In this document: one piece after another, positions 10,292 to 20,521 of the stretch | Layout: each line of letters begins with the position of its first letter | Position numbering within the stretch: position 1 is the stretch's first letter | NCBI GenBank assembly: GCA_002633025.1 | Contig: NMRB01000238.1 | Coordinates: 107,484-171,483, forward strand | Source: Notospermus geniculatus | Taxonomy: Eukaryota; Nemertea; Pilidiophora; Heteronemertea; Lineidae | DNA length: 64,000 nt | Direction of reading: 5' to 3' | Position numbers and translations under genes: made by a program | Notes under the pieces: generated by a model | Seen by the model: the letters and a program-made list of their open reading frames with translations, nothing else | Database searches by the model: none | What the model was told of the DNA's origin: nothing

Positions 10292-11011
10292 TTACATGAT
10301 AGTACAGCACCGATGTTTCGTGTCATCCCCACCAACAATTTCAGAATTTTGCGCCTTGAATTTACGTATCGGTGGATCGCCATAAGCAGGGGAAGGGGGA
10401 ATGTGGTACGGGGTTGGGCTGACAGAATTTGGTTGCATGTGCCCGGCTTTGTTGTTGTTCTCTAAAAGAGGTGTGGTTCCATTCGATCCATTTGAAACAC
10501 GATCTATACTATTATTACTTGAACGTGAACTGTCTGTAACATTTTCTCGTGATCTTTTCGCAAGAGCATTCTGATGCTCCAATGAACGTTGACGTTTTAA
10601 GTCCGACAAGGTTCCTGCAGCCGGGGTACCACCCGTTTTCAAGTCCATGGAACCCCTTCGCTCTCCCATTTGAAAATTCTGTACATTGTCATCATCTGAA
10701 CGTGGGGAATTTCGTTGTTGTCCGTGAGATTTCCCAGGCAATCGCTCCTCTGATGAGTATTTACGGATTGGCTTGTTGGCATCTGTTTCATCCAGAGCTG
10801 GAGCACTGTCAGATTTTTTCCCACTCGGGGGTGTGACCTTCGATGGTTCCTCTGGCACAGTTTCTGGGACAGTCCTATCAGGCTTGTCTGATTTCCCTGC
10901 ATCGACATGTACACTGACTTTTATATCGTCGATGTTTGTTGCTGGAATATTTTCTTTATTTTCCTTTTTCCGTACTTTTGCTGGGGCTTCATCCTTGTCA
11001 GATTCTTCAAC
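10292..11011 (-). CDS. PPP1R16A/B: PPP1R16-like terminal exon with CAAX box, duplicate copy B
   Basis: Terminal exon, 720 nt: 239 residues plus stop, entered in phase 0 after acceptor TTTTTTTCAG. It is low-complexity and charged: VRKKENKENIP near residues 13-23 (TIMAP has QENKDPNP), LKRQRS in the middle (TIMAP LELKRQRA), then GDPPIRKFKA at about 211-220, matching TIMAP GDPPLLKFKA. It ends HRCCTIM. The last four residues C-T-I-M are a CAAX box; a final Met favours farnesylation, and the adjacent Cys could be palmitoylated (inference), giving plasma-membrane anchoring as in MYPT3/TIMAP. An ATTAAA poly(A)-signal variant lies at 10240-10245, about 50 bases past the stop. It differs from copy A by about twelve substitutions, only one changing a residue (Asp here, Glu in A). 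Confidence 0.88.
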   Translation of the reverse strand, partial: VEESDKDEAPAKVRKKENKENIPATNIDDIKVSVHVDAGKSDKPDRTVPETVPEEPSKVTPPSGKKSDSAPALDETDANKPIRKYSSEERLPGKSHGQQRNSPRSDDDNVQNFQMGERRGSMDLKTGGTPAAGTLSDLKRQRSLEHQNALAKRSRENVTDSSRSSNNSIDRVSNGSNGTTPLLENNNKAGHMQPNSVSPTPYHIPPSPAYGDPPIRKFKAQNSEIVGGDDTKHRCCTIM

Positions 11012-11210
11012 CTGAAAAAAAGTCAGTTCTATTCAGTGCTGAGGGAGATGTCAATAGGGAGGTTGAGATCAGCAACTTATCACGGATGCTTATACGTATA
11101 AGGATAGAAATGTACACAAAATTTGTCCTTGTTGTATAGAATTCTGTCCGTATATGTATAAGATTGGTGATAAGTCACCGATCTCCCTTTTCTGCATGGC
11201 ATATCAAACA

Positions 11211-11675
11211 GGGGCCTGTTTCATAAAGTGACATTAAAGGAGCTCGACGTCCAAGTTGTAAACAAACTGGTTTGTTTACAAACAGTGGCTAGCAAACTAG
11301 TTTTATTCCTTCGTGAAGGTGGCAGCACCAGTAGCGCCCCGTGATCGTTAGACTGGTGCCCGGTCCAATGCAACTCACTCAACCACTCACTGGTTCTCTA
11401 TCCACGCTGTGCTGCCACCTATTATCGGTGATGTGTACTGAAGTGAATATGTAGTCTCGCGCAGCCAACCGTTTCGTTCCGCAGGTAGTGCGACACAAAC
11501 GTTCGATCCTCAGATTCGGCTGGGTGACCGAGCAGCTGGGTGCCCGAGACTAGTGAATATCGTGTTTACAACTTGGACGTCGAGCTCCTTTAAGCTAATG
11601 GTACCATTAAGTCAATACATTTTCCATTTGGTTAAAGGTACCATTCGCTTAAAGTCACTTTATGAAACAGGCCCC
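11211..11675. mobile_element. GGGGCCTGTTTCATAAAG hairpin MITE, interrupted by a second element
   Basis: Inverted ends GGGGCCTGTTTCATAAAGTG and ...CACTTTATGAAACAGGCCCC. Uninterrupted relatives of about 110 bp lie at 19634, 29342 and 43158. It is absent from copy A (near 2095). Its centre is split by the element at 11238-11589. Confidence 0.85.
11238..11589. mobile_element. TTAA-flanked (piggyBac-like target) MITE nested in a hairpin MITE
   Basis: Inverted ends AGGAGCTCGACGTCCAAGTT and its reverse complement, flanked by TTAA at 11234-11237 and 11590-11593. The intact relatives of the host element have a single TTTAAGCT at this point, so TTAA was duplicated, the hallmark of piggyBac-type insertion. 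352 bp, no transposase. Confidence 0.87.
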
Positions 11676-12157
11676 TGATCTTATCTTGCCAGACAGTGAT
11701 CACTGGAGTCTGCGATCCTAACGCAACAGCCTGATTACTTATCAGGAAGCCATACAATCTAGCTTTCAGTGCAGCACGAGCACGACAACCACCTCTAATA
11801 AATGTGGTGCTGATTTTGTATAACACTTTTTTGCTTCTGCATCTTTTTATGAACATTAGTGTATGTGTCATCACACATTGCATAATGACGTTAGGAAAAG
11901 CTCCAATGACAAATCACTCCACAACATGTCTGCTGACTTATATGCATAATCTGATTACAGGTGCTCAGATATTTTTTTAATAGTGGAAACAAAATTTTGT
12001 CTCAGACATCAGTAGCCATGGCAGCAGTAATTATCTCACACTGGTTGATATTTTCTTAAAGGAATGAGGAACTTAATGCCATTTCAGCAATAGGATTTGA
12101 AATTTTAATTGGAATGTTGTAAATGTTACAGTGTTACACTAGATAGTAGTAGTGTAG

Positions 12158-12430
12158 TGTTTCATTTTTCCGTCATGGCCAATGCTATAGCATTATTGGC
12201 CCCGGTAAGTACGGAGGAGGCCATCACAAGCTACTCATGTTCCTCATTTGGATGGGGCCTTTTACTTGCCCTTGCAAAGAATAGATACAAGGTACAAGAC
12301 ACCAGAGCTTACTGTCCCTTGCGACAGACTGAAGAGCCGGGAATCAAATCCCATATGGCCCGGGCTGGATTTGAACCCGGGACCTGCCGCTTGCTAAGCG
12401 GACGTGATAACCACTAGGCTATCAGGCTCC
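12158..12430 (-). mobile_element. tRNA-derived SINE (dup 1 copy B)
   Basis: Counterpart of 2588-3022 with a shorter body; tRNA-like head with A and B boxes at about 12360-12430. Confidence 0.78.
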
Positions 12431-13181
12431 TCAACTAGATATACTGTAATTAGGCATAGGCATGAATGAATTTACCCCCGGTATGTGGAAATGAATCTGA
12501 GTAGGCCCCCACATTTTTTCATCATAATTCTTAAACAATCCAAAATGCAAAGGAAATACTCAAAGGGTTACAATTGAATATACATGTACACTCTTTTGCG
12601 TTCAGCACTGCCTAAGGTCCACCTCTCTCAAGTCTCCTACTCACATGACACGAGATCAGGTATTAGCTGAAGTTATTACACGGGATTGCAATCAGTCTTG
12701 TGACTTATGTGGTATTAACGTAGATCTGCCCACCGGTGGTGCAGGGATTCACAGTCATTAAGGTGACACCATCACTGGTAATCCTGACCGTGAATGTCAC
12801 TCTACTCATTTAGGCATAAATTGGTCCAACTTCGACACAGGTCCCACCCACAGAATCAGCTACTTTTGACCACGGAGGTAGTCGTTGGAAGTTTCACATT
12901 CATGATTTGCGAGTAGAATCAATAAGAAACCATAAGATCACACTATTTTTCAATGCCATTCTTTTCAGAGGCTGGCAAAAGATATTCTACAATGGGGACC
13001 CTAGCCGACTGCCTCAATAGGTGTCACTAGTGGTTAAAACTAATGAAACTGACATCCTGGTCCTGAACAATTTCCCACACAAAAGGCGTCCATTGTTTAG
13101 GACCTGGTTTCGGTGTGCTGCCCTCTATCGTAGCTAGGATCCCCATTGTTGGGATTTATTACAAAGGCGTTAAAAAACAGT

Positions 13182-13412
13182 TACTGTAAAGCAAGATAAT
13201 TTCGCGGGTGGAAATTTTTGCGAATCAAGAATTATAGACATATTCGCGGCAGGATATTTTCGCGAGTCTCTGACATTTTTTCAGTTTTTTTTTCACTGAC
13301 CGTATTTATCACTTGCGTGTACTCATATTCGCAACAGGAAATTTTCGGGACTCATATACTCTCGCGAAATTCACGAAATTCCCTGCACGCGAAATTTTCC
13401 TGCTTTACAGTA
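13182..13412. mobile_element. MITE with TACTGTAAAGCA termini (copy B)
   Basis: Counterpart of 3774-4010, with the same ends and minor internal indels. Confidence 0.75.
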
Positions 13413-13756
13413 AATCATTGCGCTGTATGGAAATGAAGACTTTTTTTTTGTAATAAATTCCCACCACACTATTCAATTGTGCCCATCTGCCATAATCATG
13501 TCAATTCCCCCAGCCCCATTCGACCGTATCCACCATTATCTTGGCCAATCGTCCTGTTAAGGTCAACCAATTTGTTTTTACCAGAGCTCTAGTAGCATTT
13601 ATCATGGGAGTAATCCATCTATTGTTATTGGGCTGTAACATGACTGCTCTTAATGTCACAGTAGGTTCCTGAGTTTCGCTTTTAGTATCATCCTCTATCA
13701 AGGGTAGCCGCTGCTGTTTATCAAGGGTAGTCAAGGCAATGATCAGTCTGAGATGT

Positions 13757-13916
13757 CTTTTACTTGCCCTTGCAATGGCACAAGGTACAAGGCACCACGA
13801 CTTACTGTCCCATGCGACAGACTGAAGAGCCGGGAATGAAATCCCACATGGCACAGGCTGGATTCAAACCCGGGACCTGCCGCTTGCTAAACGGACGTGA
13901 TAACCACTAGGCTATA
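13757..13916 (-). mobile_element. Truncated tRNA-derived SINE (dup 1 copy B)
   Basis: Head and part of the body of the SINE at 4510; the 3' (left) portion and about 120 bp of flank are deleted relative to copy A. Confidence 0.75.
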
Positions 13917-13994
13917 AAGGGCCAGTCAATGCCATGTCAGTGAGAATTTGGAAGTAGACGGAGCTCCATTTATACCAATTGGTACTTAAGATCT

Positions 13995-14211
13995 TAAAGC
14001 AGGCAGCACAACTGACCATATCTCAAGCAATCTGATCACCAGCGAGCAAAATCAGCAGTTGACGCCAGGTGTGCGCTGGACAGTGATGCGTAGAATCCTC
14101 TTGGTAGTGAAGTTCGCCCATTGTCAAACAATACCAAAGTCCGCGGTGGTTGGCAAGAAGATCAGTGGCCATTAGATCGCTTATGATATCGCCAGGTATG
14201 CTGCTGGCTAT
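13995..14211. mobile_element. Landing-pad MITE family, degenerate copy (dup 1 B)
   Basis: Counterpart of 4855-5094, again just outside the donor of the penultimate exon at 14234. Confidence 0.65.
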
Positions 14212-14233
14212 AGGGAAAGGGCCGAGTTCTTAC

Positions 14234-14393
14234 CCCATTTACTGCAGGAGGCGGAACTCTTTTCTCCACTTTTGGTGCTGGAGGTTTTATGTCCTCCTCG
14301 TCTGTGATCGATTCTCGTATCCTAGCTTCCTCCCGTGCTTCCTTCCACGATATCATCGACTTCTCTCGCATACTGCTACGGCGGATTGAGGCA
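14234..14393 (-). CDS. PPP1R16A/B: PPP1R16-like penultimate exon, duplicate copy B (proximal)
   Basis: Exon of 160 nt between acceptor CTCTCTTTTCCAG and donor GTAAGA (minus strand). Its first base completes the Ser codon left open at 58140, followed by 53 codons ending ...PPPAVNG in phase 0. The peptide begins SASIRRSSMREKSMISWKEA and continues with an acidic stretch (ITDEEDIKPP). The RRSS motif sits where TIMAP has VRRASLSDR, a known PKA-type site, so this is probably the regulatory phosphorylation site (inference from family). The copy at 5117-5276 encodes the same peptide; I count two silent differences. A landing-pad MITE ends about 20 bp beyond the donor inside the following intron. In gene order this copy is met first after the long intron. 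Confidence 0.82.
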
Positions 14394-15035
14394 CTGGAAA
14401 AGAGAGAGGTTACCATTGCATGGGGGTAGAATGAGGAAAAAACCCTGAACACATGAGACACGAGTCGTGTGAAGTAGTCTTGAAAGCAGAGAGGGATTAC
14501 CAATGGTATAGACGATTCTCGAATTCGCAGATCTGCGCACTTCTGCCGAAATCTCATCCAGAACCTCGATCTGAAACCGGCTGACGTGACGCCATGGTTC
14601 AGCAATGTGGTCGAGTCTGACGCAACGTCTTCGACGTCACTGTCATGGGGTTGTCTGCGTTACGTCATTCAGTTTCAGACCGAGGTTGTGGTTGAGATTT
14701 CGGCGGATGTGCGCAGATCTTTGTCATTTACATCAATTTGAGAACGGTCTATTCCCCAACACATAAAACAAAGAGTAAGTTTTGAAATCTCACACTTTGC
14801 AGAGTAAACATTGAAGATAGAGCAGGTGTGTCCAAAAATGACAGTGATGAATCATCTGTGGTAACATTAGATTAGGGACGCCTACGGATCGTTGAAGGAG
14901 ATGGTTTGGTAAACTGCACATAGTTCTCACTAGTGAATTCACTTTTAAGAACATGACTTAGATTCACATGACAAAGAAGGCTCTACGACAAATTGTCCCC
15001 AGACAGTTCGTCCCGTAGACAATTCGTCTGTGGAT

Positions 15036-15140
15036 AAATTGGGACAAATTGTCCTTGGGGAAGAATTGTCCTTGGGGACAAAAGAATTGTCCTTGGGGAC
15101 AAATTGTCCTTGGGGACGAATTATCTGGGGATGAATTGTC
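15036..15140. repeat. 17-bp palindromic minisatellite (copy B, contracted)
   Basis: Same units as 5936-6210 but only about five, a variable-number difference between the two duplicate copies. Confidence 0.9.
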
Positions 15141-16077
15141 CTCTAACCAGTAAAGAAACACGATGTGAATCAGCTGCAGCCTTCCTCGTCTTACAAAATC
15201 AAAGGAGATATTTTTGTTGCTAATGACCAGGTATTATCACACCACTTTCTGTTTTTCTAGAACCAATGAACTATGAGATGTATCAGACCTTGTCTGACCA
15301 AAGAAAACATCACGCTTCTAGAAGAAGATTCGGTCTTGTAATCCACGGGAGATATGTTCAACAAAAACACGGCGTTGGGAGGTCACTGTAGTGCAATATG
15401 TACATGGTGCGTCACACATCTTATGGTGAAATCGGTGTGATGTCCAGAATATCAGTCAAAGGAAAGGCAGGTAAGTCTGACAAGTTGTGACCATTCATCG
15501 ATTTCCAAATTTGATCTCTTACCAATTTGAAGACTGTGATCTTTTCATTTATATTATCTGTCACCATGCCTTCTCATGTACTTTTTATGAACTTCGTTTA
15601 GTTGTCAAATTTGTCTGAGCATTCCTACCTTTCCAAAGTTGGTTCAACATTTTGTACATGAATCTAATAGTAGTTGGTTAGATGGGCAAAGCTACTTCAG
15701 TCTCTAAAACCTTCCACCATTTCTAGCTAAAGCAGTGCATGTCAGAGGAACACAAGTTTTCACTTCTGGGAAACCCGGTCAGGTATTACTTCGAAGAGTT
15801 ACACCATTGAATTTTTATCTTTCTGAAGATGTATTCGACATATCCTGGAAAATATCTGGAAGAGTAACCTCTCTTCATTCAATTAAGCCCTACATTCATA
15901 CACTGGCCTGTAGGCCTAGTTTTGCATAGCCCTGCTGATCATTGATAGGTTTGGTTCATACTCCAACGTTCATACTCCATCGCTGGTAACTGACGCAGGA
16001 GGCCGAACCTCAACGCATGATTTTGTCGGAGTCCAATTGTGGGACTATGAATGATCTTGCGGTAATCCTGCCACTGT

Positions 16078-16201
16078 ATGAATTTGATCGTGCGTTGGAC
16101 GCAGACGCTCGACCCAGCTTTACTCTCCATTCGTGTACCGGGAAGCAGTAACCCACAACTGCAGCGGCACCAAAGCAGTGCCATAGACGATGAAATTAAA
16201 G
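16078..16201 (+). CDS. Weak candidate first exon on the plus strand (dup 1 copy B)
   Basis: Copy B equivalent of 7170-7293, with the same peptide, one silent GAC/GAT change and the same AAG/GTAGGT donor. The 394-bp element inserted at 16289 lies just downstream and does not touch it. Confidence 0.18.
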
Positions 16202-16288
16202 GTAGGTTCATCTGATGATCTTTCATCTAAGAATTGATGAGGATGAGGGGTGACAGAATCCAGTCACTATGTTTGTCTTCTGGCCATT

Positions 16289-16682
16289 CAGGGTTCCTGC
16301 ACCTTTTTCTGAGTAAAATTCCATGATCTTTCAATGACTTTCCATGGCAAAAATTTTAAAATTCCAAGACATGTTTTGGTCAAGCATAGCGTCATCCCGT
16401 TGTGGTGGTGATGTTGTGCCCACAAGAATGTTTAGTTGATGCATGAGGCACGGGAAGCACGCTGCCATCAGGCGAACACCTCAGGCCAGGAGTTGGGGAA
16501 GTCTTTTTAGCTAACCGCAGAAATAAGGGCAATCAAGTTTTTTTATACACAAAAAGTCAAAATTCCATGGTTTTCACAGACTTTATAAGCAAATCACATA
16601 ATTCCATGACTTTCCAGACATGGAAAACACTCTTTTAAAATTCAAAGATTTTCAATGGTTTTCAAGAGCCGCGGGAACCCTG
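16289..16682. mobile_element. 394-bp CAGGGTTCC...GGAACCCTG element with 5-bp target duplication
   Basis: Copy-B-only insertion. Ends CAGGGTTCCTGCACC and ...GAGCCGCGGGAACCCTG; CCATT at 16284-16288 is repeated at 16683-16687, and copy A at about 7372-7385 shows the unduplicated empty site. AT-rich inside with repeated ATTCCATG.CTTTC motifs; no ORF. Confidence 0.87.
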
Positions 16683-16759
16683 CCATTTATTACCGTAGAG
16701 AAAAAATGCCTGAGAAATGTTCAGTTTTGGGATCAGCAAAAGATGCTGCATGAAGACTA

Positions 16760-17024
16760 CAGTACAGGTCACAATTGACATCCCTATGGCTTCGCGTAAG
16801 TTACGAGTAACTTACGTGTAACTCACGGCTTTGGTTTCACGTAACTGACCGCGTATCTCGCCAAAATCGCGTAACTTGCCTCGTAAATGACTGTGTAGCT
16901 AGCGAAATTCGCGTAACTCACCTCGTAAGTTGCGCGTAACATAGCTCGTGGGTTGTTGCGTAAGTTACGAGTGACTTACGCGTAACTTGCGCGAATTTAG
17001 GGATGTCAATTGTGACCTGTACTG
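16760..17024. mobile_element. 265-bp MITE, CAGTACAGGTCACAATTGAC ends, TA duplication
   Basis: Inverted termini of about 26 bp (CAGTACAGGTCACAATTGAC then ATCCCT), flanked by TA at 16758-16759 and 17025-17026. Copy A (7455-7460) has one TA. The centre is dense in GTAACTTACG-type inverted motifs. A Tc1/mariner-type non-autonomous element. Confidence 0.88.
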
Positions 17025-17535
17025 TAAAAGCACATTTATCATTCTGCATGTTCCCTTAGTACCATTCCCAGTTGCTTATCTCGCAAGAGATACAACCAGT
17101 TCCACAAAATCATCGGATGTTTGTGGTTGACTTCACATCGTGCCAGAGACTTATCAGACCTTTTCTCTTTACGGTCAGTCTTGTTGCGGTTGTGCCGCCC
17201 AAAGTCCTTCATCAATCACCACTACTCCTCCAAATCATTATTCATTCCTACTGTCTTAGCATAAATTTGTATCTGGACCTTCAGTTCTACAGTGAAATGT
17301 TTTGATGTACATTGACTGAATAGGGCAGGACATCATTTTCTAATCGTCTGGAGATGGGAAAACACCAGCATGAAATAAACAGAAATTTGAAATGGACCAA
17401 ACCAGCATGACATATCAGCTCACTTTCAAAGAAAACCCAAAACTTGTCCCAGGGTCACCATCAATTTAAAACACTACAACCAGTGGCATAACATTATCTG
17501 TACCATTATTGTAAAACCAATGATACGTAACTCTA

Positions 17536-17773
17536 AAGCCACCAGCACACCAGGCGATATTGCAAGCGATCTGCTCACCACCGAGCAAAATCGGCTGTTG
17601 GTGCCAGGTGTGCACTGACAGCGATGCGTGGAATCTTGGAATCCTCTCGTCCCCAGCGATGCTCGCCCATTATCAAACAATACCAAAACTGATATTGCCC
17701 AGTCTGCGGTGGCTGGCAAGAAGACCAGTGGCGACAAGATCGCTAGCAATATCGCCTGGTGTGCTGCTGGCTT
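17536..17773. mobile_element. Landing-pad MITE family, near-complete copy (dup 1 B)
   Basis: Counterpart of 8117-8314 with fuller internal sequence (CAGGTGTGCACTGACAGCGA); intact inverted ends. Confidence 0.78.
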
Positions 17774-17931
17774 AACCATCAGGATTTTGGAAAGACCTTT
17801 CAAACCGCTGTTCTCTCATGCTAATGTATCTCAAGTGGGTAAAATCATCTACCCGTCTGATAAAGTTCACGGCAAGCCTTCAAGGACCACGGGAAAGATA
17901 ATTTTCACAATTGCCTAATCACTAAAACCTT

Positions 17932-18172
17932 GGGCCATATTCTAGAAGCTTCCTTGGGTCGTATTTTAGAACGTTCCTCAATGTTAAGGTTGACCTTAAG
18001 TCTATTGTAAAACCATCGAGAACAATAGAATTAAGGTGGACCTAATAACGTTAAGAAACATTCCAAAATATGGCCCCTTAACTCTAAGGTTCCTTTAGCT
18101 CTTGTCTGCAGGGCAGAATACAAAAGCTTAAAGTGGACCTAAGAGTTAAGGAGGCTTCTAGAACACAGGCCC
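17932..18172. mobile_element. Hairpin MITE GGGCCATATTCTAGAAGC with a second hairpin nested inside
   Basis: Outer ends GGGCCATATTCTAGAAGCTT and ...GGCTTCTAGAACACAGGCCC. The inner element at about 17956-18077 has ends GGGTCGTATTTTAGAACGTT and ...CCAAAATATGGCCCC. Both carry AAGGTTGACCTTAAG-like stems. Copy B only. Confidence 0.8.
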
Positions 18173-18554
18173 TATAATCTTTAACGGTAATCTTTTAAAA
18201 GCAATCCCCTACAGCCTTCTAGATTCTTTCTGTACACCTCAATCCCAGGTAAGTGTATTTCATTTTTACATATGTTAGATCTCTAGACTGTGTCCATTCT
18301 TATCACACTTTCATCCGCACAAACCACACTGCTGTTAGGCAATATGTTCAGTAACCATGGTCCTTAAAGATAAACAGAAGTTTGATTTCTCAACCCCTTT
18401 TCTGGTATTACACATTAAGACCTCCACCACAGACTTACGGGGCATTGGAAATTTTTTCTCTGAAATTAAAAGGTTACTAAGGCATTAGGAGGGTAGGCCC
18501 CAAAGGGATGATGTGGGAGTTTACATGTAGGCTCTTGAAAGAAAATCCGTAACT

Positions 18555-18904
18555 CTTAAGCCAACAGCACACCAGGCGATATCACAAGCGATCAGGGCCC
18601 AAATCCATAAAACCTTGCTAGCTTAGTTGGTTGCTAGTTGTGTACATCGGCCTGTACAAACTGGGGACTTTAGCAGGCAACTAAGCCTAGCAAGGTTTAT
18701 GGATTTGGGCCCTGATTACCAGCAAGCCAAATTGCCTGTTGACGCCAGGTGTACACTGGACAGCGATGTGTGGAATCCTCTCGCAAGTGATGTTTGCCAA
18801 ATGTCAAACAATACTAAAGCCGTTATCATCTGGTCTGTGGTGGCTTGTGAGAAGATCGGTGGCAAGCAGATCGCTTGCGATATCATCTGGTGTGCTGCTG
18901 CTTA
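18555..18904. mobile_element. Landing-pad MITE family, copy split by a GGGCCC hairpin
   Basis: The left end (CCAACAGCACACCAGGCGAT) and the remainder (CCAGCAAGCCAAATTGCC...GTGTGCTGCTG) are separated by the element at 18595-18712. In copy A the corresponding element breaks off near 9374. Confidence 0.75.
18595..18712. mobile_element. GGGCCCAAATCCATAAAACC hairpin MITE
   Basis: Near-perfect inverted repeat of about 118 bp (GGGCCCAAATCCATAAAACC ... GGTTTATGGATTTGGGCCC) inserted in the landing-pad MITE. Homology between duplication copies ends inside this hairpin. Confidence 0.85.
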
Positions 18905-19633
18905 TGTTCGTGAATTCAAGTTCAGCCTTTTTCTAATATAATTCTCTTTTCATTGTGCCATCAATCAGATTGTTGTGGATGGATTCTACTCTGATTATCC
19001 ACATGGGATTAGAATGCATTATTTCAGTTGGCCTTGATAATAAAAATTTCTCTGTCCAAAAGGAGTGCTGTTTTAATGTTTCCTTCCACAAGGAGTATGT
19101 TTTTCATGCCTTTTACCCACAGACACTGATCTATGAGTATCAGTGTTAAATGCAGCCAAGTGGAAAAGAAATTTATACATATCTGATAAAGTAGCTAAGT
19201 AGTTTCATGAACCATGAAATTGGGATGGTTCAATCATTTTTTTCAGAAAATTTAAGAAGATATGGCATGAATAAAGTCTAGGTAATGTTTCTACTTCAGT
19301 TTTGTACAGAGTCCTCCAATGCATTTTACGGCAGAAAGGAAGTAGAGGCACATTTACTATTCGTTCTCATTCATACACCATGTACCCTGTTCCAAAAACA
19401 TTCTACTTCTCGTCGATTGACCAATGGGATTCAGCCAATGGCAAATTCTGACAGAATCAAAGCCAATAACAGGAAAAAGCAATCAGAATAACAACATGAG
19501 ATATCAGAATATCTGACAATAAAAGTGTCCATTTATCCAGAACATGTCATTTTATGGGCACCACATCTGCTGCGAATGGCCTTTTTTCATGAATTCTGTG
19601 CAAATAAATGAATATAATTCTGTCAGATGACCA

Positions 19634-19743
19634 GGGGCCTGTTTCAAAAAGTGACTTTAAGCTAATGGTACCTTTAACCAAGTGGAAAATGCATTGAAGA
19701 TAATGGTACCATTAGCTTAAAGTCACTTTATGAAACATGCCCC
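19634..19743. mobile_element. GGGGCCTGTTTCA hairpin MITE
   Basis: About 110-bp hairpin of the same family as the outer element at 11211; arms share GTGACTTTAAGCTAATGGTA. Confidence 0.82.
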
Positions 19744-20415
19744 AAGAGTCTTCGACAGTTTCTTCAACAGGCAGCTCACTTCAGGTTTTAAAGTTTTCAA
19801 GTCATGCAACTTTAGAGAACAAAATATGGATTAAGAAGGTAAATATTTTGAAGAACAGATGTATTTACTCCATATTTAAGGTTATTAAGATTAAACTACC
19901 AAACAAAATATGGCACTAGACGCTGAGTTAAAAGATAACTTAATCACACATATGTATGAAAAGACATGTTAGTTTGAACTGCCTTTCGTAACACCCAAAA
20001 CTTTTTGCCAAGTTGGAGGAAAACAAGAATCAAGAGCAAAAACTGCAAAGCAAAGTCCCCATCAATATTGTAGAAACAGAGATAGAAAAGGTATCCATGG
20101 CCCGTGGTTGAGGTAAAAATTGTAAAATTCAGAACACCCAAATGAATTTAAGGCATGACCATAAGTTCACTTACCCAAACCTTAGATAGGAAAGAAATAA
20201 TGAGTAGAGTTTATCATTCATTCAGTCTAAAGTTTGTTTATTTTCCTAACGGGACAAGGTTCGAAGATTGACAGATTTTGACAACTTAGTCACACTTCAA
20301 ATCCAAGCACCTCTGCCATTGAGGCTACACTGGCAGTTTTTGGTGTTTCGTATTTGGAAGTGTCAGCTAGGCCTACAGCAGAAATATATTGAGCTCATCA
20401 TATCCCTGGAATTCT

Positions 20416-20521
20416 GGGTCCATCATAAACATACTTAAGTCAAAATGTGATACTTATCTTTTGTGTTGAACAAAGGATAAGTGTCACACTTACACTTAAG
20501 TAGTTTTATGAACATGGGCCC
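20416..20521. mobile_element. GGGTCCATCATAAACATACTTAAG hairpin MITE
   Basis: About 106-bp hairpin; arms carry ACTTAAGT and (T)GTGACACTTATC stems. Same family as 62660-62768. Confidence 0.8.

Larger units (their letters stand above)
9900..18640 (+). repeat. Segmental duplication 1, copy B
   Basis: Direct copy of 1-9374. Copy-B-only material includes the nested hairpin at 11211-11675, the 394-bp element at 16289, the TA-flanked MITE at 16760 and the hairpin pair at 17932. It lacks the 0.85-kb insertion at 141-992, most of the 17-bp minisatellite, the 156-bp MITE at 7578 and the CRE-like array at 8672. Confidence 0.9.
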
